NCBI GenBank assembly: GCA_007922305.1
Contig: ML677385.1
Coordinates: 9,590,869-9,654,868, forward strand
Origin: Dermatemys mawii
Taxonomy: Eukaryota > Chordata > Testudines > Dermatemydidae
Direction of reading: 5' to 3'
DNA length: 64,000 nucleotides
Made by a program: the position numbers and the translations under genes. This document shows positions 25,386-37,811 of the stretch, one piece after another; the stretch's first letter is position 1, and each line of letters starts with the position of its first letter. Under the pieces are notes generated by a model. It ran no database searches. It was given only the letters and a program-made list of their open reading frames with translations, and was not told the DNA's origin.

Positions 25386-26152
25386 GAATCTATCTTGGGG
25401 TTTCTTAAAGTAGCCATGCAGGTGATAGAATTTCAGATCCAAAAGGCATTTTCTATGTGCCCTGGTGTTAGTACCCCAGAAATGTATATACAACTGGAGG
25501 TTTCCTGCTGAAAATTAATTAAATGTTCTGGAATACGTACCTAAGAGATTTGACTGTCCAGTTTGAGTTTATTTTATATGCCATAACATATTTTGGGGGG
25601 CAGTTTGATTTATTATTTTACAGAATAATTTTATTGTTTGTTTAAACAGCTCTTTTGGGGGGAAAGTGCATATACAAAATGCACATGATCAAGTGATTTG
25701 TTTAGAAAAGCATGTTGTAAAATTCTCAGTGAAATATTTTAGATCTGCACGTTTCCTTATGGATCACCCTAGTAGAAATGAGATAAGCATATTAATTCAT
25801 TTGCTACATTCCACCAATATTGATCTCTTAAATATTGTGCTTCCTCCTCCTGCTTTGGGGAGGATTACTTTGCATGCTTAGATTTAAGTATTCAAACATA
25901 ATTTTCACTTTTAGGTACTTTAGGTATAAGTCTATTACTGTTGTATGTGACCATTTATTTTAGCTTAAATTTTATTTCTGAGGGTAAAATGTATTCATGT
26001 TCATATGCTCATAAAAATATACTTTGTAAAAAGAAATAACCTTTCATGCACTTCTCCATAGCTCACTTTTATGCTGATCCTAATTTGCCATAAAAGGCAC
26101 TTGGTCTGTTCTGGATCAGTTTATACTCTCGGTGAATGTTCTGTATCAGTCA

Positions 26153-26308
26153 CAATAAAACCTCAATAATTCAGAATTCCTTGTTACAGAAAATGGAGCC
26201 ATGATTCTCAATCACTACTAATTGCATTGAAAAATTCTCTGGGTTATGTGAAACCATAATTAACCAAATGTATTTGCTCCATGAAAGTTGGATAATCAAC
26301 ATACTGTT
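26153..26308. mobile_element. Possible Tigger-like MITE, decayed
   Basis: It starts caataaaacctcaataattc and ends gttggataatcaacatactg, which are loose inverted matches (taaaacctc / gataatcaacata). The interior has a gttatgtgaaaccataatt segment. The ends are decayed and no TA duplication can be verified. Confidence 0.4.
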
Positions 26309-26309
26309 C

Positions 26310-28285
26310 TGAACATGGAAAGGAAGGTGTGTTATAATTTGTTAATCATGCTAGGTTGTGAAACTCAGAGATTTCTTCTATGTTTTCTTTAAATAGTACT
26401 GTGTGGAACCAATGAAAATGTTCATTGAGAAAGGAAACTTTCAGAAGCTGCTGGAAATAGTATCATGCCTAAAACTGGTCAAAAATTGAGAAGTCTTTTC
26501 CTCCATTTTTTCTTCTTCTTTGCATCCAGCAAAAGAAAACACAAAACAGTTACTTTATATTTTGACCTAATGGAATCCAAGAGCCCTTCCCTTTTTCTTC
26601 TTCTCTCCCTCCCCCACTGAAAGCATCCAGTTGGCCATGAATCCTAGTTGGCCTTTTCTAGGGAGAAGTTGCACAAATTATTGGGTAATTTGTCTGCAGT
26701 AATAAGTGCCACTTTGCTCCATGAGTTTTGGAGAAGAATCTGCCATCATATGCCTAGTAATCTACCACACCATCCCAGTCTGTGAAGGCAAAATTCCATA
26801 GAGTGGTGGGATCTAGTGAAAGGGAAGTGCATGTCAGAGGCAGAATCCCTCAACTTCTTCAGCCTTCAGCACAGATTCTTAGTTATAGATTTCCCCCGTT
26901 TCATAAAAACAACCAAATTTGTTATTGTCCTGTTACATTTATATCCAAGCAAGTGCATATATATGTGTGTCTGTATTTTCAAATCTTCCTTCAGAATCTG
27001 AACCTGGGTCTGAAATTTGCTGATTGAATGTAACTTTGGTGCCTTATTTAATTTTGGGAAAACTTTCTTCTAAAAGAAAAACTGACTGTTTCTAACTTTC
27101 CCCATCTTTTTATATAATTCATGCCTTTTAAACTTTTATATCTTTTAGTTGCTCTGGACTGCATTTTTAAAGAACCATTATTCTTTTATAAAGTGGGATA
27201 TCCATTATCTAATGCGTGCATAATGTTCTTAAATGAAGTCCATTCAACGTGCTTTATAGATTTTTAGACTTGTATATTTCTCCAACTACCTTGTGTCCCA
27301 TTCTTCATGACAGATTTCACATTGAACACAATGCTTCACAGGTTTTTCCACAAAAACTTCTCAAAAAAACTACTCAAACTACTAGAATTTTTGTAGTTCT
27401 TTCCCTCACAACAGGTACTCCTGTATTTTGTTACTGTTACCTTCCAGAATTATTGTCTGTGAAACATTTTATACAACAGATAGTCATGTAAACAATTAGA
27501 TATGAAAGCCATTATGCTATTATCCACCCCTCCTAGTAGATGTAATTAACCACACTTAATGCAATTTTTTAAATTTTGTATTGTACTTTAAGCAATTGTA
27601 ATTGAAATGGACTTGTCATGTTTTAGCTAATTGATAATGCTTTATTTTATAGGTAACTGTACTAGGTTATCAATACAATCTCTCTAATCATATGTCACAA
27701 TTCTTTCAAAGTGATTCCTCAAAGCATTTAAGCAGATATATAACTTGAAGCAGTTGAGCAAGCAATCCTATCAACATGAATGGTTGGTAGTGATGATCCA
27801 TAGTATAAGTAACTTCTCAAGTCAACATGAACATTGTTACCATGTTGTTCTTCAGGCCCAAAGCAATAGGTAAAACAATTTTCTGATATTATATTGAGTG
27901 TTAAACATAGATGTTATCTGGAATTCCTTCAGTCTACTCTGGGGGGAAAACCTGCAGGATCTTTCCTGGGGTTTCTACAGAAATTCTTTTGAGATCACTC
28001 TGTGAATTCCGGCAATTTGTATGAACTCTGTCACAGATTTCACTTGTGGAAAATATAGTCTGATAACCAGGCAGCCTGGGAATCCTGGTAATGCTCTTCT
28101 CTGTCAGCTGGGGAGACAGGCAGCCCAACCAGTCTGGCTAATGGGAAACCAGCTTGTCTGATTGTCTACCTGATTTCCACCAAACATTTTTGACAGAATC
28201 AGTACATTCCTACAAAGGGTTTTAATTCTGTGGAATCAGCATTTTCCTACAGAAAAATCTTTCACTAGTAACATTTTCCAGCCCT
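26310..28285. other. Intronic stretch, nothing recognised
   Basis: AT-rich sequence with only short open frames. A short pyrimidine-rich block at 26560-26615 has no exon beside it. Confidence 0.55.
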
Positions 28286-28352
28286 CATCTGTAAAGTACT
28301 TTGAGGTCTTCAGACTGCAAGCACTACAGAAATGCCTAGCTATTATTTAACT
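28286..28352 (+). repeat. SINE 3'-tail fragment
   Basis: catctgtaaagtactttgag followed by gcactacagaaatgcctagctattatt. This is the tail pattern of tRNA-derived reptilian SINEs (counterpart of the head at 46980). Confidence 0.55.
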
Positions 28353-28810
28353 CAAAATAATGAGCCTAATGAGCCTTCCCGGTCTACTATGATGAGCATA
28401 TCAACCAGGCACATACCAGTAAGGTTTGAGGGGCTTGTTCACTTCAGCTTGGATGAAGATGGAACATTGGTTTGCAGCTTTAGTAAACAAAGTAGATTGA
28501 CCTTCTCTTTGGATTTTCCTAGTGCTCCACTCTTTCACATCCATTTTTTATGCATTTAGATCAGGATTTTAATAGCTGGTTTGACATAATTTGTCTATAT
28601 AATCTATACTTTGCAGAACCTGTATTTGTCATGCTCGGGCATTTTCCAAAGCCCACCTTTTTTCTCAAAGCTTACACTGGCGTTGATGGATAGGAAAACA
28701 ACATGTTTGACATGCAGCGATTAACCTTTGATTATTATTCCCTTTGGCTTGTTTCAGAGATGTATTAGCAGCTTTGTAAGTAAATAACTAAAGGTTACTA
28801 TGGAAGTGAC

Positions 28811-28945
28811 AAAGAGTCCTGTGGCACCTTAAAGACTAACGAAAGTATTAGAGCATAAGCTTTCGTGGGCTAATACCCACTTCGTCGGATGCATGCAGTG
28901 GAAGAATCCAGGGGCAGGTATAAATAGGTAGGCAAGAGCCAGGTT
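28811..28945 (-). mobile_element. Penelope-like terminus, solo, with altered hammerhead core
   Basis: In reverse complement it reads ...tgcatccgacgaagtggg, tattagcccacgaaagctt, then ttagtctttaaggtgccac. The GAAA box (28861-28864) and the GTGGG/CCCAC stem are intact, but the first core box is CCGACGA (28882-28888) in place of CUGAUGA. No coding part is attached, so this is a very short truncated insertion. Confidence 0.75.
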
Positions 28946-28985
28946 AAAGATAAAGGTTAAAGATAAAGATAAAGGTTAAAGAGAT
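28944..28985. repeat. Short tandem repeat (ggttaaagataaa)n
   Basis: Three to four imperfect units of ggttaaagataaa lie directly beside the Penelope terminus. Confidence 0.75.
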
Positions 28986-31445
28986 CTTTGCTGATTTTTG
29001 TCAGTGTCAGTTCTGCCACAGGCAGAAAGCTCTGAACAGGAACAGAGGTCTAACTAGCACTTAGTCTCTGTGAACCTAGGGAGACACTACTGATTCTGTT
29101 TGCCCTCCTTTCACGTGGGAGTGGATATTTGAACCCATAAAAGCTAGAACCTTTTTGTTTGTTTGTGAAAGAAAACTTTGATTCTGCAGAAGGTGGTGGC
29201 ACTTCTCTCAGACACCTCCCTGCTTATCATGGGCGAATGGATTATCCAGGCCCTGCAAAAAGACACAGCCTGAAGAGTCACACCACAAGGCTCACTGCTC
29301 TCTCTGACCACTTTCGTGAGATTAGAGTGTACTGTACTTTGGTCCATGCTCACTCATTCTTTAGCTTGCTTGTACTTGATGGATATTATGCAGAAAACTA
29401 TGCATTGGGTACTGGACTGTAATCAGTGTGCTCATTCATATATGCCATTGAACAATTCTTAGATAATCATGATCACTCCTGTTCTGGACTTGATTTAATC
29501 TATCTCCTTACCAATGCCTTGGAGCCAGCCCGCCTTACTCTTCATCTTTGAACACAGGAGGAAGAAGATTTATCCTCTCCTCAGTCCACTTTCATAGTCT
29601 GTAACCATGCTTAGGAACAAAATTTATAAAAGGAGTAACTAATTCTTTATACAGGGAAGGGGTGTGTGTGAATTAGATCAGATAGTGTTCTGAATCTATC
29701 TATCAATCCTCTATCCACCCTTGAATTTTAATAACGAATAATTATTGTAGTTATTTCCAATGTTTGTTTAGAAAACTAGTATTTCCTAAATACCGATTTT
29801 TTCAAAAAAAAAATCACTTTCTCAATATTTATTGGTATTCTGCCACTATTAGTAGAAGTTTTATTGAAAATTCAAAAGCAAATAATCAATTCAGCTTCTA
29901 TTAAATCTGTGACTGAAGAGTTCCTAGCTATGGTAGGAATTCTAGACTGAATCATGTTTGTGTCATACAGGCACAAAACTATACTGAATGCAGAGATCTA
30001 CTAAAGAGAGAATCATAAGTATACACCAGGAGTGTTATGAGCTACAAAGCTTGGACCTACATTTTCACAGATTTGAGGGTATTGGATATGATGTTTTGAT
30101 TTCAACCCGTCTCTTACACATACACGTAAGAATGAATTCTTTCTTGTCATTCTGGTTGGTGTACAATCCTTGATATACTGGAGGAAGGATTTTTGCTAAC
30201 TTTGACCTTCTGTTGCTACATAACTATTTACTTCATTTGGGGATTCTGGCTCATATCTGGTCCAATTCAATAGTGATCAAAACTGTTACCACCTCATGGG
30301 TTTTGGTAGCATATCTGAAGTATGTTGGTGGTCTCAATCAGATTCTCCTAAATGGGTAATCACATAAATAAATCATCAGGCAGATCTGCTCTGGGTGTGA
30401 GGCATTTGATGTCTCTTTAGAAAATCCCAGCCTAAATTCATTGTTCCCAGGGGCAGGAGTCTCTTGCCCCAACTACAGAAATTCATTGGAAGATCTGTAA
30501 ATGAATCTTGATCTGTTTTTGAAGAAATGATATTTTTGGGTGAAGGTGTAGCATCACTCAAGCTTTATGACAGCCTTACCAATCTCCATTATCCTTGAAT
30601 TCATACATCTTGCCTGCGATAAGTCATTTTAATCCTGTCCAACAATTCATGTTACTCTCCTGTGATTGGCAGTAAACTTGAAAACAGTGTCCTGGGGTCT
30701 AGGTAATGAATTTTTATGCTTACCTTTCCCAGAGGTGTTTCAAGGTTGCCCCAGGCAGCTGGCTAATCAGACTTTGTTCAGCCTGATTAACCAAGAATAT
30801 TTTTTTTTTTAGAAATAGTTTCATAACAAAGCTATACTCATCTCCTCCATCTCAAGATTAAGGCATACTGGAAAAAAATTACATGTAAATACCATTATTT
30901 TTGTCTGTATTTTATGAAAATGATTTTTAATACTCTGCCTTCATGGACAAGAAGCTTGAAAATGAAATTCTGTGAAAATAAGGAATATTCTACAGTTGTT
31001 AGTAATGTGCTGGGTTTTTTTTTTCTTGAGGAGGAAATATGAACTCTAATTTTTCACAAATCGGGAAATCAATCTTTTTATTTTTTCTGAAACACTATTT
31101 TTTTCTGAAATTACAAGACTCCCCAAATTGTTAAAAGCAGTCTTTACTGTGCTGTTCAAGAATGTGGATGTGTAAATGCAGTTGAACCATTTATAATAAA
31201 CAGAAAACTCTTAGAAATTCATCTATAGAAATGTGTTTGTGTATATATTATATATATATTTAAAGTTGCTGTGCTGTCTGTCTCAGAAAGACCTTTCTGA
31301 ATCAAATAACTTCCCCCATAATGGAACACAGCATCTGCTTATTTGTCCTCAGCCTTCACATTGAGAGATGACTCCCAAGGTTTCTTTAGAGATTAATTAA
31401 AAATTGCTTATGACAATGAATGTCATTGTGTCCTGCTTTGCATTA
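28986..31445. other. Intronic stretch, nothing recognised
   Basis: Unique-looking intron with a T/A microsatellite at about 31243-31260. No coding or mobile-element evidence was found. Confidence 0.55.
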
Positions 31446-31575
31446 TCATTTTAAATATTTATACTATAATAGCACCTAAGGCACTCCAATCAGTACAGGT
31501 GCCTCAATGTGTTAAGCTCTGAACAAACATATGTGAAGACATCGTGCCTGCCAGGAAGAGTTTGCAATATAGAAA
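31446..31575 (+). repeat. Dispersed repeat fragment (family shared with 25283 and 39282)
   Basis: atttatactataatagcacc...gttaagctctgaacaaacat...ctgccaggaagagtttgcaa. The block order is the same as in the copy at 39282. Confidence 0.5.
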
Positions 31576-32357
31576 TTAATGTTTCTTATACTTAAATAAG
31601 ATTGAACTTATCTCCAATGTATTGTAAATTGATTTAATTATTGCATATTTTGAAAGTTTCTTCTGAAAAGATGTATTTTTTTTTCAAAAGTGCCTAAATC
31701 CCATTTTCAAACATGATTTATTCAGTTAGCGGCCTGAATCCCGTTGGTATTCACTGGAAGACATAAATATTTGGTAATTATGACGAGAGCTATTAATTTC
31801 CTCTACTTCAATGCTGTGTATGTATTAATATTTTTATGTGGGAGCAATCTATATGTTATAATATGCCCTAACGAATTACATGAGAGGCAGAATTCATTAT
31901 ATGCTACTTTGAACAATTGTGTGATAGAGCAGCTATAGTAACCCAAAGTTTTTATGTATTGTGTAGGAATTTTTCAGTTTTAGCTCTCTTTATTTCCTTC
32001 TTAGTGACTGTCTGCCTTCTGTAGTTGGAAATCAAGGGGATTTTCTCATTTACAGAACTCAGAATTCAGTTTTGCTTCTGCCACCTATGTAATGCAAAAT
32101 GTTTCAAAATTAGGTTTTCAAAATGTCATTAAAAAGTACTGAATGTGCTCTAGTAGTTAACATAATAGCACAGAGTTACTTGTAAAGTATCAAATCTTTC
32201 TACTTCTTGAAAGCTACTCTGCCACCAGGCTGATACCAAAAGTGAATAGAATCAACCCCCAAATGAATCTAGGCATATATTTGTTCTGGGGATAGAGAGG
32301 AAAATCTTAATTTTGAGAAAGGAGGATGTGCAAAGACAGGGATAGATATAACTAAAA

Positions 32358-32572
32358 CCGGGGTTCTCAAACTGGGGGTCGTGACCCCTCAGGGAGTTGC
32401 AAGGTTATTGTGTGGTGGGTTGTGAGCTGTCAGGCTCTACCCTCAAGTAATGTTTCATCTCTAACAGTTATAGTAGTGCTAAATATATATTAAAAAAATA
32501 ATTTATAGGGGTTCACATTGAGAGGTTTGCTATGTGAAAAGAGTCACCGATGCAAAAGTTTGAGAATCACTG
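32358..32572. mobile_element. Small hAT MITE, 215 bp, intact ends
   Basis: The left end ggggttctcaaactgggggt and right end aagtttgagaatcactg are inverted matches, flanked by a perfect 8-bp duplication aactaaaa (32350-32357 and 32573-32580). It has the gtcgtgacccc block seen in this hAT family. It is AT-rich inside and non-coding. Confidence 0.92.
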
Positions 32573-33439
32573 AACTAAAAAATTCTTCCATTTAAGATGC
32601 TATGCCTCGAAAAGTCTATGATTCACTATAGCCAAAGCTCATTTTAAGAATTGGAAACATTTATCATTTGTTTATATTTATGTAATTTATACACACTTCT
32701 ATGGAACTCTAATGTTATAAAATTCTGGATTGCTTTTGAGTAGGATTATGTACCATTTTCTAACCCAAAGGATATTTAGCCTTTGAGCACTCTCCTCCCA
32801 CCTTCACTGATTTCTACAAAATATTCACTTCTACCAGAAATATGTTGTCTATTGACTGAGGATAACTTGTTGACAAAATATGAACTGCTTATGACATTTT
32901 AAAATGAGTATAGTTGATCTTTTAATCACTGATACTGTAAACATTGAACTCAGATGTCATTTTTTGCTGTCACTTTTTAAGAGTGGAACTGAACTTCAAA
33001 GCTCCAAAATAGTGAAACAATGAAAATAGATTCTACATAATATTTTGTCAAGTACGTCAGATATCTTGGACAAAGTAAAACAAATGGTAATGAGTCAATG
33101 GAGTAATTTAGTGGGCAATGCTAATTAAAATAAAAAGTACAAAACGTATGAGTTCAAATGCTTAAGTCTTGGGGAAACAAGTGTTTGAAGGGTGGAAAAA
33201 AATCAGGAAGGTGGAATCAAGATAAACCAAAGGTAAAGTTGGCCATGTTGGGCCAGATGCCCTTTGCCTGCTCATCAAAAATGTATGGAGAATTAATGTA
33301 TAATGTCTGCTCTAGTGCTTTTCAAATTCCAAGGAGGAGAATCAAGTACCACCTTGTAGTGCTATTACATCAGTGATAAGAATAAATAAATATGTGAACT
33401 GAACTTTTTCTGGACCTTAGAGATCTTAACTAAGCTAGG

Positions 33440-33480
33440 AGATATATGACAGTAAAACCTCATTGCTATGGATATCTCTT
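33440..33480. repeat. Possible decayed mariner/Tigger end
   Basis: gacagtaaaacctcattgct resembles the outer end of Tigger-type elements. No partner end was found nearby. Confidence 0.25.
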
Positions 33481-34387
33481 GGCCTTCTGCCAATGCTTAT
33501 GTTTAAGCATTGTTGAGATTAATGATACATTTCTTAAACAGTCTTTTTACATCTTGATTTACTGAACTGAGTGCAGGACGTAAATTTTAATGCCAAATAA
33601 CAAAGAAACTACTTGAAAGAGCTACCGCATTACTTACTTTTTAATAAATTGTTATTGACTTGAATGTTGGGTTTGATCAGCGTTTTTTCCCTGCTGGTGT
33701 ATCATGGCTATGCACAGAAAATCAGATCTGTTTTGTCTTCCTGTAAAAGCTTCTATGCTTGCTGGTAGTGTTCAAATAGAGATGGAATGTGATTACTAGA
33801 CTTATACTATCACATCTAACATTCATAAACTTAGAATGCTTAGGCTACGTACAACAGTGACTGTTTCTGAAGAGACAGGAAATTCAGACATTGTGCATTC
33901 ACCTTTTGCATTTACCTAATCATCAGAAAAAAACTGATTTTTCCACAGAACCAAAGAGCATTAAAATGTAGTATAATCTATAATTATTTAACTACTAAGG
34001 TTGCCTATGTTCACCGTAACATTAACATGGTCCAAAAGAAAATGTAGCTTACTTGACTTTCTCTTCATTGTCCTACCTAATGAAGGTCACTCAGATAGAC
34101 TGTACAGTATTTGCAGTTACACTGAAGAAGAATTACCTAAGAGAAATGTGTGTGAATGAAAAAAACAATTACCATTTGAAACATTGTCTCTTTCTCATTG
34201 GTATGCAAGTTTGATAGGAAAGTTTGGAGCTGAATATAATGCTTTAATTAGTCTCTAGAGGACTCACATGGGCAATCGCCTGCTCATTAGTCTGTCAGCT
34301 TCCTTTGAAATTGATTGTTTTGGGTTTTTTTAATTACATACTCTCTACTTGGGAAACAGAAATGATCTATGTTAACATATTTTCCAG

Positions 34388-34569
34388 ATATTGCAACTGC
34401 CTATCCAGATAAGAAGTCAATCTTAATGTATGTGACATCACTTTTCCAAGTTCTACCCCAGCAAGTCACCATTGAGGCCATCCAGGAAGTGGAAACATTG
34501 CCACGGCAATCAAAGGTCACTAGAGAAGAACACACACAATTACATCAACAACAACGCTTCTCTGAACAG
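34388..34569 (+). CDS. DMD: Dystrophin (DMD) exon 8, internal coding exon
   Basis: This exon encodes the end of the second calponin-homology domain of dystrophin's N-terminal actin-binding region and the start of hinge 1. Dystrophin links cortical F-actin to the sarcolemmal dystroglycan complex. The reading frame contains [19 protein letters not shown] and [11 protein letters not shown], which match dystrophin closely and fit utrophin less well (utrophin has a different, shorter stretch after the LPR). The exon begins with the last two bases of a split Asp codon after a ...tttccag acceptor and ends on a complete Gln codon before a consensus gtgagt donor. At 182 bp its length equals my recollection of human exon 8. 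The 61 codons are open with no damage. Only exon 9 of the same gene lies nearby, 3.24 kb downstream. Confidence 0.96.
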
Positions 34570-35385
34570 GTGAGTGTCACACTTCAGGGCAACTGCACTT
34601 GTTTTTCCAGTGAGTGATCCAGCAAGGCACCTATGCTCAGGCACCCAACTGTTGTTGCCTCTCTTTGGTGAAGACCTGCATCTCTCTCCCTGCTGACCAG
34701 GGTATTTCCAGGCTGTAGTGTTCTGTGCCTTCACTGTATTTCTCAGTAACGACAGTCTGCCTAAACACACCTGCTTGCTTTCTCTTCAGAGACTGGTAAC
34801 AGCATGATTGTTACAGATATGTTACTAAACAAGGTTTTCTAAGCAAGTCCACTTTATTTTTAAGGTAAAAAGTATTACAGAGAAAATATATTAAAAACAA
34901 TAAAATAACTTCTATACATGCCAACAAAGCTTAGCAGAGATCACCCCAACTCTAATATGGGATCTGGCAGTATAAATCCTTCAACCACTCACCATAGGAG
35001 AGTCCTTGTGAACTTAGAAGTTCATCACAGCTTTAGCTCAGAACAGGCACTCCCATGACAAGTTTAGTCTACCTTTTCATCTGGAGTTTCCCAGAATGCT
35101 ACCCTTAATTCAGTAAGGTTTGTCCAGTGAGTTCTTTCATGTTTCTGTTCACAACATGACAGTTTTAAGATATGTTTCAAGAGGGCCAGAGAGAGAGAGA
35201 GAATCTGCAGGCATATCTGTAACTACAGTGAACAAATTTATCGAATATAACTGTCTGCATGAACTGTATTTTGTATTGCTTTGCATGCAGTATGGGGCTG
35301 TTTTAAAGTAAAAATTCAGCAGATTTTTGCTTTATATTTCTACTTTATAACATCAGATATAGTCTCCTAAAAGCATGTCATAAAT

Positions 35386-35717
35386 CAGGGACCTGCAACC
35401 TTTGGCACATGCCCATCAGGGAATTCTGCTAGCACATCAGGACAGCTTGTTTATCTGCAGCATCTGCGCGTTCAGTGGATCGCAGCTCCCACTGGCTGCA
35501 GTTTGGTGTTCTAGGCCACTGGAGGCTGCAGGAAGTGGTGCGCACCGAGGCATATGCTGGCCGCCACTTCCCGCAGCACCCATTGGACCGGAGCAGCGAA
35601 CTGTGGCCAGGGGGAGCCGCGATCAGTCGAACCTATGGACACCGCAGGTAAACAAACCATTCCAGCCCACCAGCGGATTTCCCTGACAGGCCACATGCCA
35701 AAGGTTGCCAATCTCTG
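35386..35717. mobile_element. Small hAT MITE, 332 bp, in intron 8
   Basis: The left end cagggacctgcaacctttgg and right end ccaaaggttgccaatctctg are inverted matches of the same type as 19539-20855. The flanking 8-mers tcataaat (35378-35385) and ccataaat (35718-35725) differ at one base. The interior is GC-rich and non-coding. Confidence 0.88.
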
Positions 35718-36218
35718 CCATAAATATTCTGGTTTTTGAGAAGGAACAGAATAAAAGGTAAGGGTGTTGCAAATATTGTTAAATAACAAATATGGTGGTT
35801 TCTCTTTAAAAAAAAATGCTGTACCATTCTAACATATCAATAATCTAGGCAATGGTCCGTTGAAATAAGAATGCTGTTTATATGAAATAACACAGATATA
35901 AGACATGGAATAATTGTTGTCTATTCTGTTTGTTAAATGTGTTTTCATTGGTTGATGATTAATTTAAACTAACTAGTATTTGAACTCAGCTGTGCTTATC
36001 TACAGTTTGCTCTTTTAGATCAGCAAAGTCACACAGGTGCTTTCTCTTGTGCTTGCTACCTCAGTTATGCTTCTGAGTCCGCCTTCAGCCAGTCTCTGCT
36101 GAAGTGGCTGGATACTTATACCTAATTTACTCACTCTGTTGAGTTAACTCTGTCTTGCTCAGTCCTGTTCATGCTAGTTGGCCTGATGAATGCTCGCTTC
36201 ATTTATTAAAGACTTGCT

Positions 36219-36225
36219 ACCAGGT
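36219..36225. repeat. 7-bp direct repeat flanking foldback element, left
   Basis: accaggt, identical to 37498-37504; probable target-site duplication. Confidence 0.7.
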
Positions 36226-37497
36226 GTTATAAGTGTGAAGTAGCCTAATATTAGTGTTTACCTGTAAGGGGTTAAGCTAAAGGTAACCTAAGAGGTGGAC
36301 AACTGACCAATGAGAAATTCCTTAGAAGACAAAGGATTTTAAGTTTTAGTTTCTTTTTGGGTCTTTTTCTGTTCACCTCGGCTATGGGATGAACACAGCT
36401 GTTTTTTTACTGTAACTATAGATTTTATTAAGTACTGTAGTTAGTAAGTTTACCTTTTTTATCACTTGGAGGGTTTTTAGTGGTGAGTGTTTGGTGGGTG
36501 CTTTTTAAGATTGTAAGCTTTAGCAAAAATCTTAACAGTGGGAGAAAATTGCCTCGGGGGAGAGGTTTGGTTTTTAAATCCTTTTGTTGATTATGGTAGA
36601 TGCTGTTCTATTAATGGTTATAAGGAATTTATTCCTTTCTTTTTTTTTTTTATTAATTTTTTTTTTTAAAAAAAAAAGCTAACTGCTTGTTTTTTATTGT
36701 GTAAAATTTTGGTTTTGAATTCCCCACTCTGAACTTTAGGGTACAGATGTGGGGACCCGCATGAAAAAAGAAATAACACCCCCCCCCCCAAGCTTATTTT
36801 ACCAGCTTGAGTTAAAATGTTTTTTTTTCCAAAACACAATTTTTTTTGTATTTGGACCTGGTACGCTGCCACCACCAAACTAGGTTTAGGGTAGTTTGGG
36901 ACCCTTTTTTCCCTTTTCACTAACTTCCCCAAACTACTTCCTTCCCTGAGAAGCTTGAGAGAAAAAAAACCAAACCTCGCCTGATCCTGCGAGACATGCC
37001 CGATTCAAAACCAGGATTTTACACAATGAAAAACAAGCAGTTAGCTTTTTTTAAAAAAAGATTTTAATAAAAGAAAAAAAGAAAGGAATAAATTCCTTAT
37101 AACCATTAATAGAACAGCATCTACCATAATCAACAAAAGGATTTAAAAACCAAACCTCTCCCCCGAGGCAATTTTCTCCCACTGTTAAGATTTTTGCTAA
37201 AGCTTACAATCTTAAAAAGCACCCAGCCAACACTCACTACTGAGAACCCTCCAAGTGATAAAAAGAAGGTAAACTTACTAACTACAGTACTTAATAGAAT
37301 CTATAGTTACAGTAAAAAACATAGCTGTGTTCATCCCATAGCCGAGGTGAACAGAAAAAGACCCAAAAAGAAACTAAAACTTAAAATCCTTTGTCTTCTA
37401 AGGAATTTCTTATTGGTCAGTTGTCCACCCCTTAGGTTACCTTTAGCTTAACCCCTTACAGGTAAACACTAATTTTAGGCTACTTCACACTTATAAC
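36226..37497. mobile_element. 1.27-kb foldback element with ~496-bp inverted arms
   Basis: The left arm (36226 to about 36721) and right arm (about 37002 to 37497) are inverted copies differing at roughly 3 percent of positions plus a few small indels in A/T runs. They are separated by about 280 bp that is not self-complementary. The outermost bases are gttataagtgtgaag on each side, and a 7-bp direct repeat accaggt lies just outside (36219-36225 and 37498-37504). No open frame of note is present. The spacer (ggtacagatgtggggaccc...) resembles other dispersed turtle repeats. The superfamily was not identified. It fills about 40 percent of DMD intron 8. Confidence 0.9.
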
Positions 37498-37504
37498 ACC
37501 AGGT
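37498..37504. repeat. 7-bp direct repeat flanking foldback element, right
   Basis: accaggt, identical to 36219-36225; probable target-site duplication. Confidence 0.7.
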
Positions 37505-37811
37505 TACTTGTTTTCAGCTTTCGCTGGAATAGAGAGAGAAATCTTTTACTTAGTACTGGTATTATGCCTGGCAGCTCAAGCAAGAGTCTTTCTGCCTTTC
37601 GTGATGTGATGTCAGACTAAATGAAAACACTTCCCTACTTTTTGCCTAATTTTGACTGCTGCATGCTCGCCCTATCTCTAAGATGAAATTCAGCTGCTAG
37701 TGCCCCCTCTTGTTTCCCTTCTTTTAGTCTTGAAAACAGTACTTTACTTCTGTACTCTACCTGTTTATCAATGTATATCTGCTTTTTTCCCCCTTAATTT
37801 CTTCTTCTTAG

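Larger units (their letters stand above)
1..34387 (+). other. DMD: DMD intron 7, downstream part
   Basis: No exon-like frame with matching splice sites was recognised in this stretch. It ends with the exon 8 acceptor (ttttccag at 34380-34387). Intron 7 is one of the very long dystrophin introns in mammals, and more than 34 kb is present here. It is filled with AT-rich unique sequence and the mobile-element copies listed separately. Confidence 0.92.
34570..37811 (+). other. DMD: DMD intron 8, complete
   Basis: A complete 3,242-bp intron with donor gtgagt (34570-34575) and an acceptor ending ttcttcttag. It contains a small hAT MITE and a 1.27-kb foldback element that takes up about 40 percent of the intron. 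The segment 34620-35100 (tRNA-free, with an AT-rich middle) resembles dispersed LTR-type repeats of turtles, but I cannot delimit it. Confidence 0.92.

Noticed and set aside
34369..34617. The exon 8 open frame taken as a free-standing 82-codon gene.
   Set aside because: It is split by clear splice sites; the ATG and the codons after 34569 are intronic.
36226..37497. Pair of LTRs or a full retroelement.
   Set aside because: The repeats are inverted, not direct, do not start TG/end CA, and no coding, primer site or purine tract lies between them.
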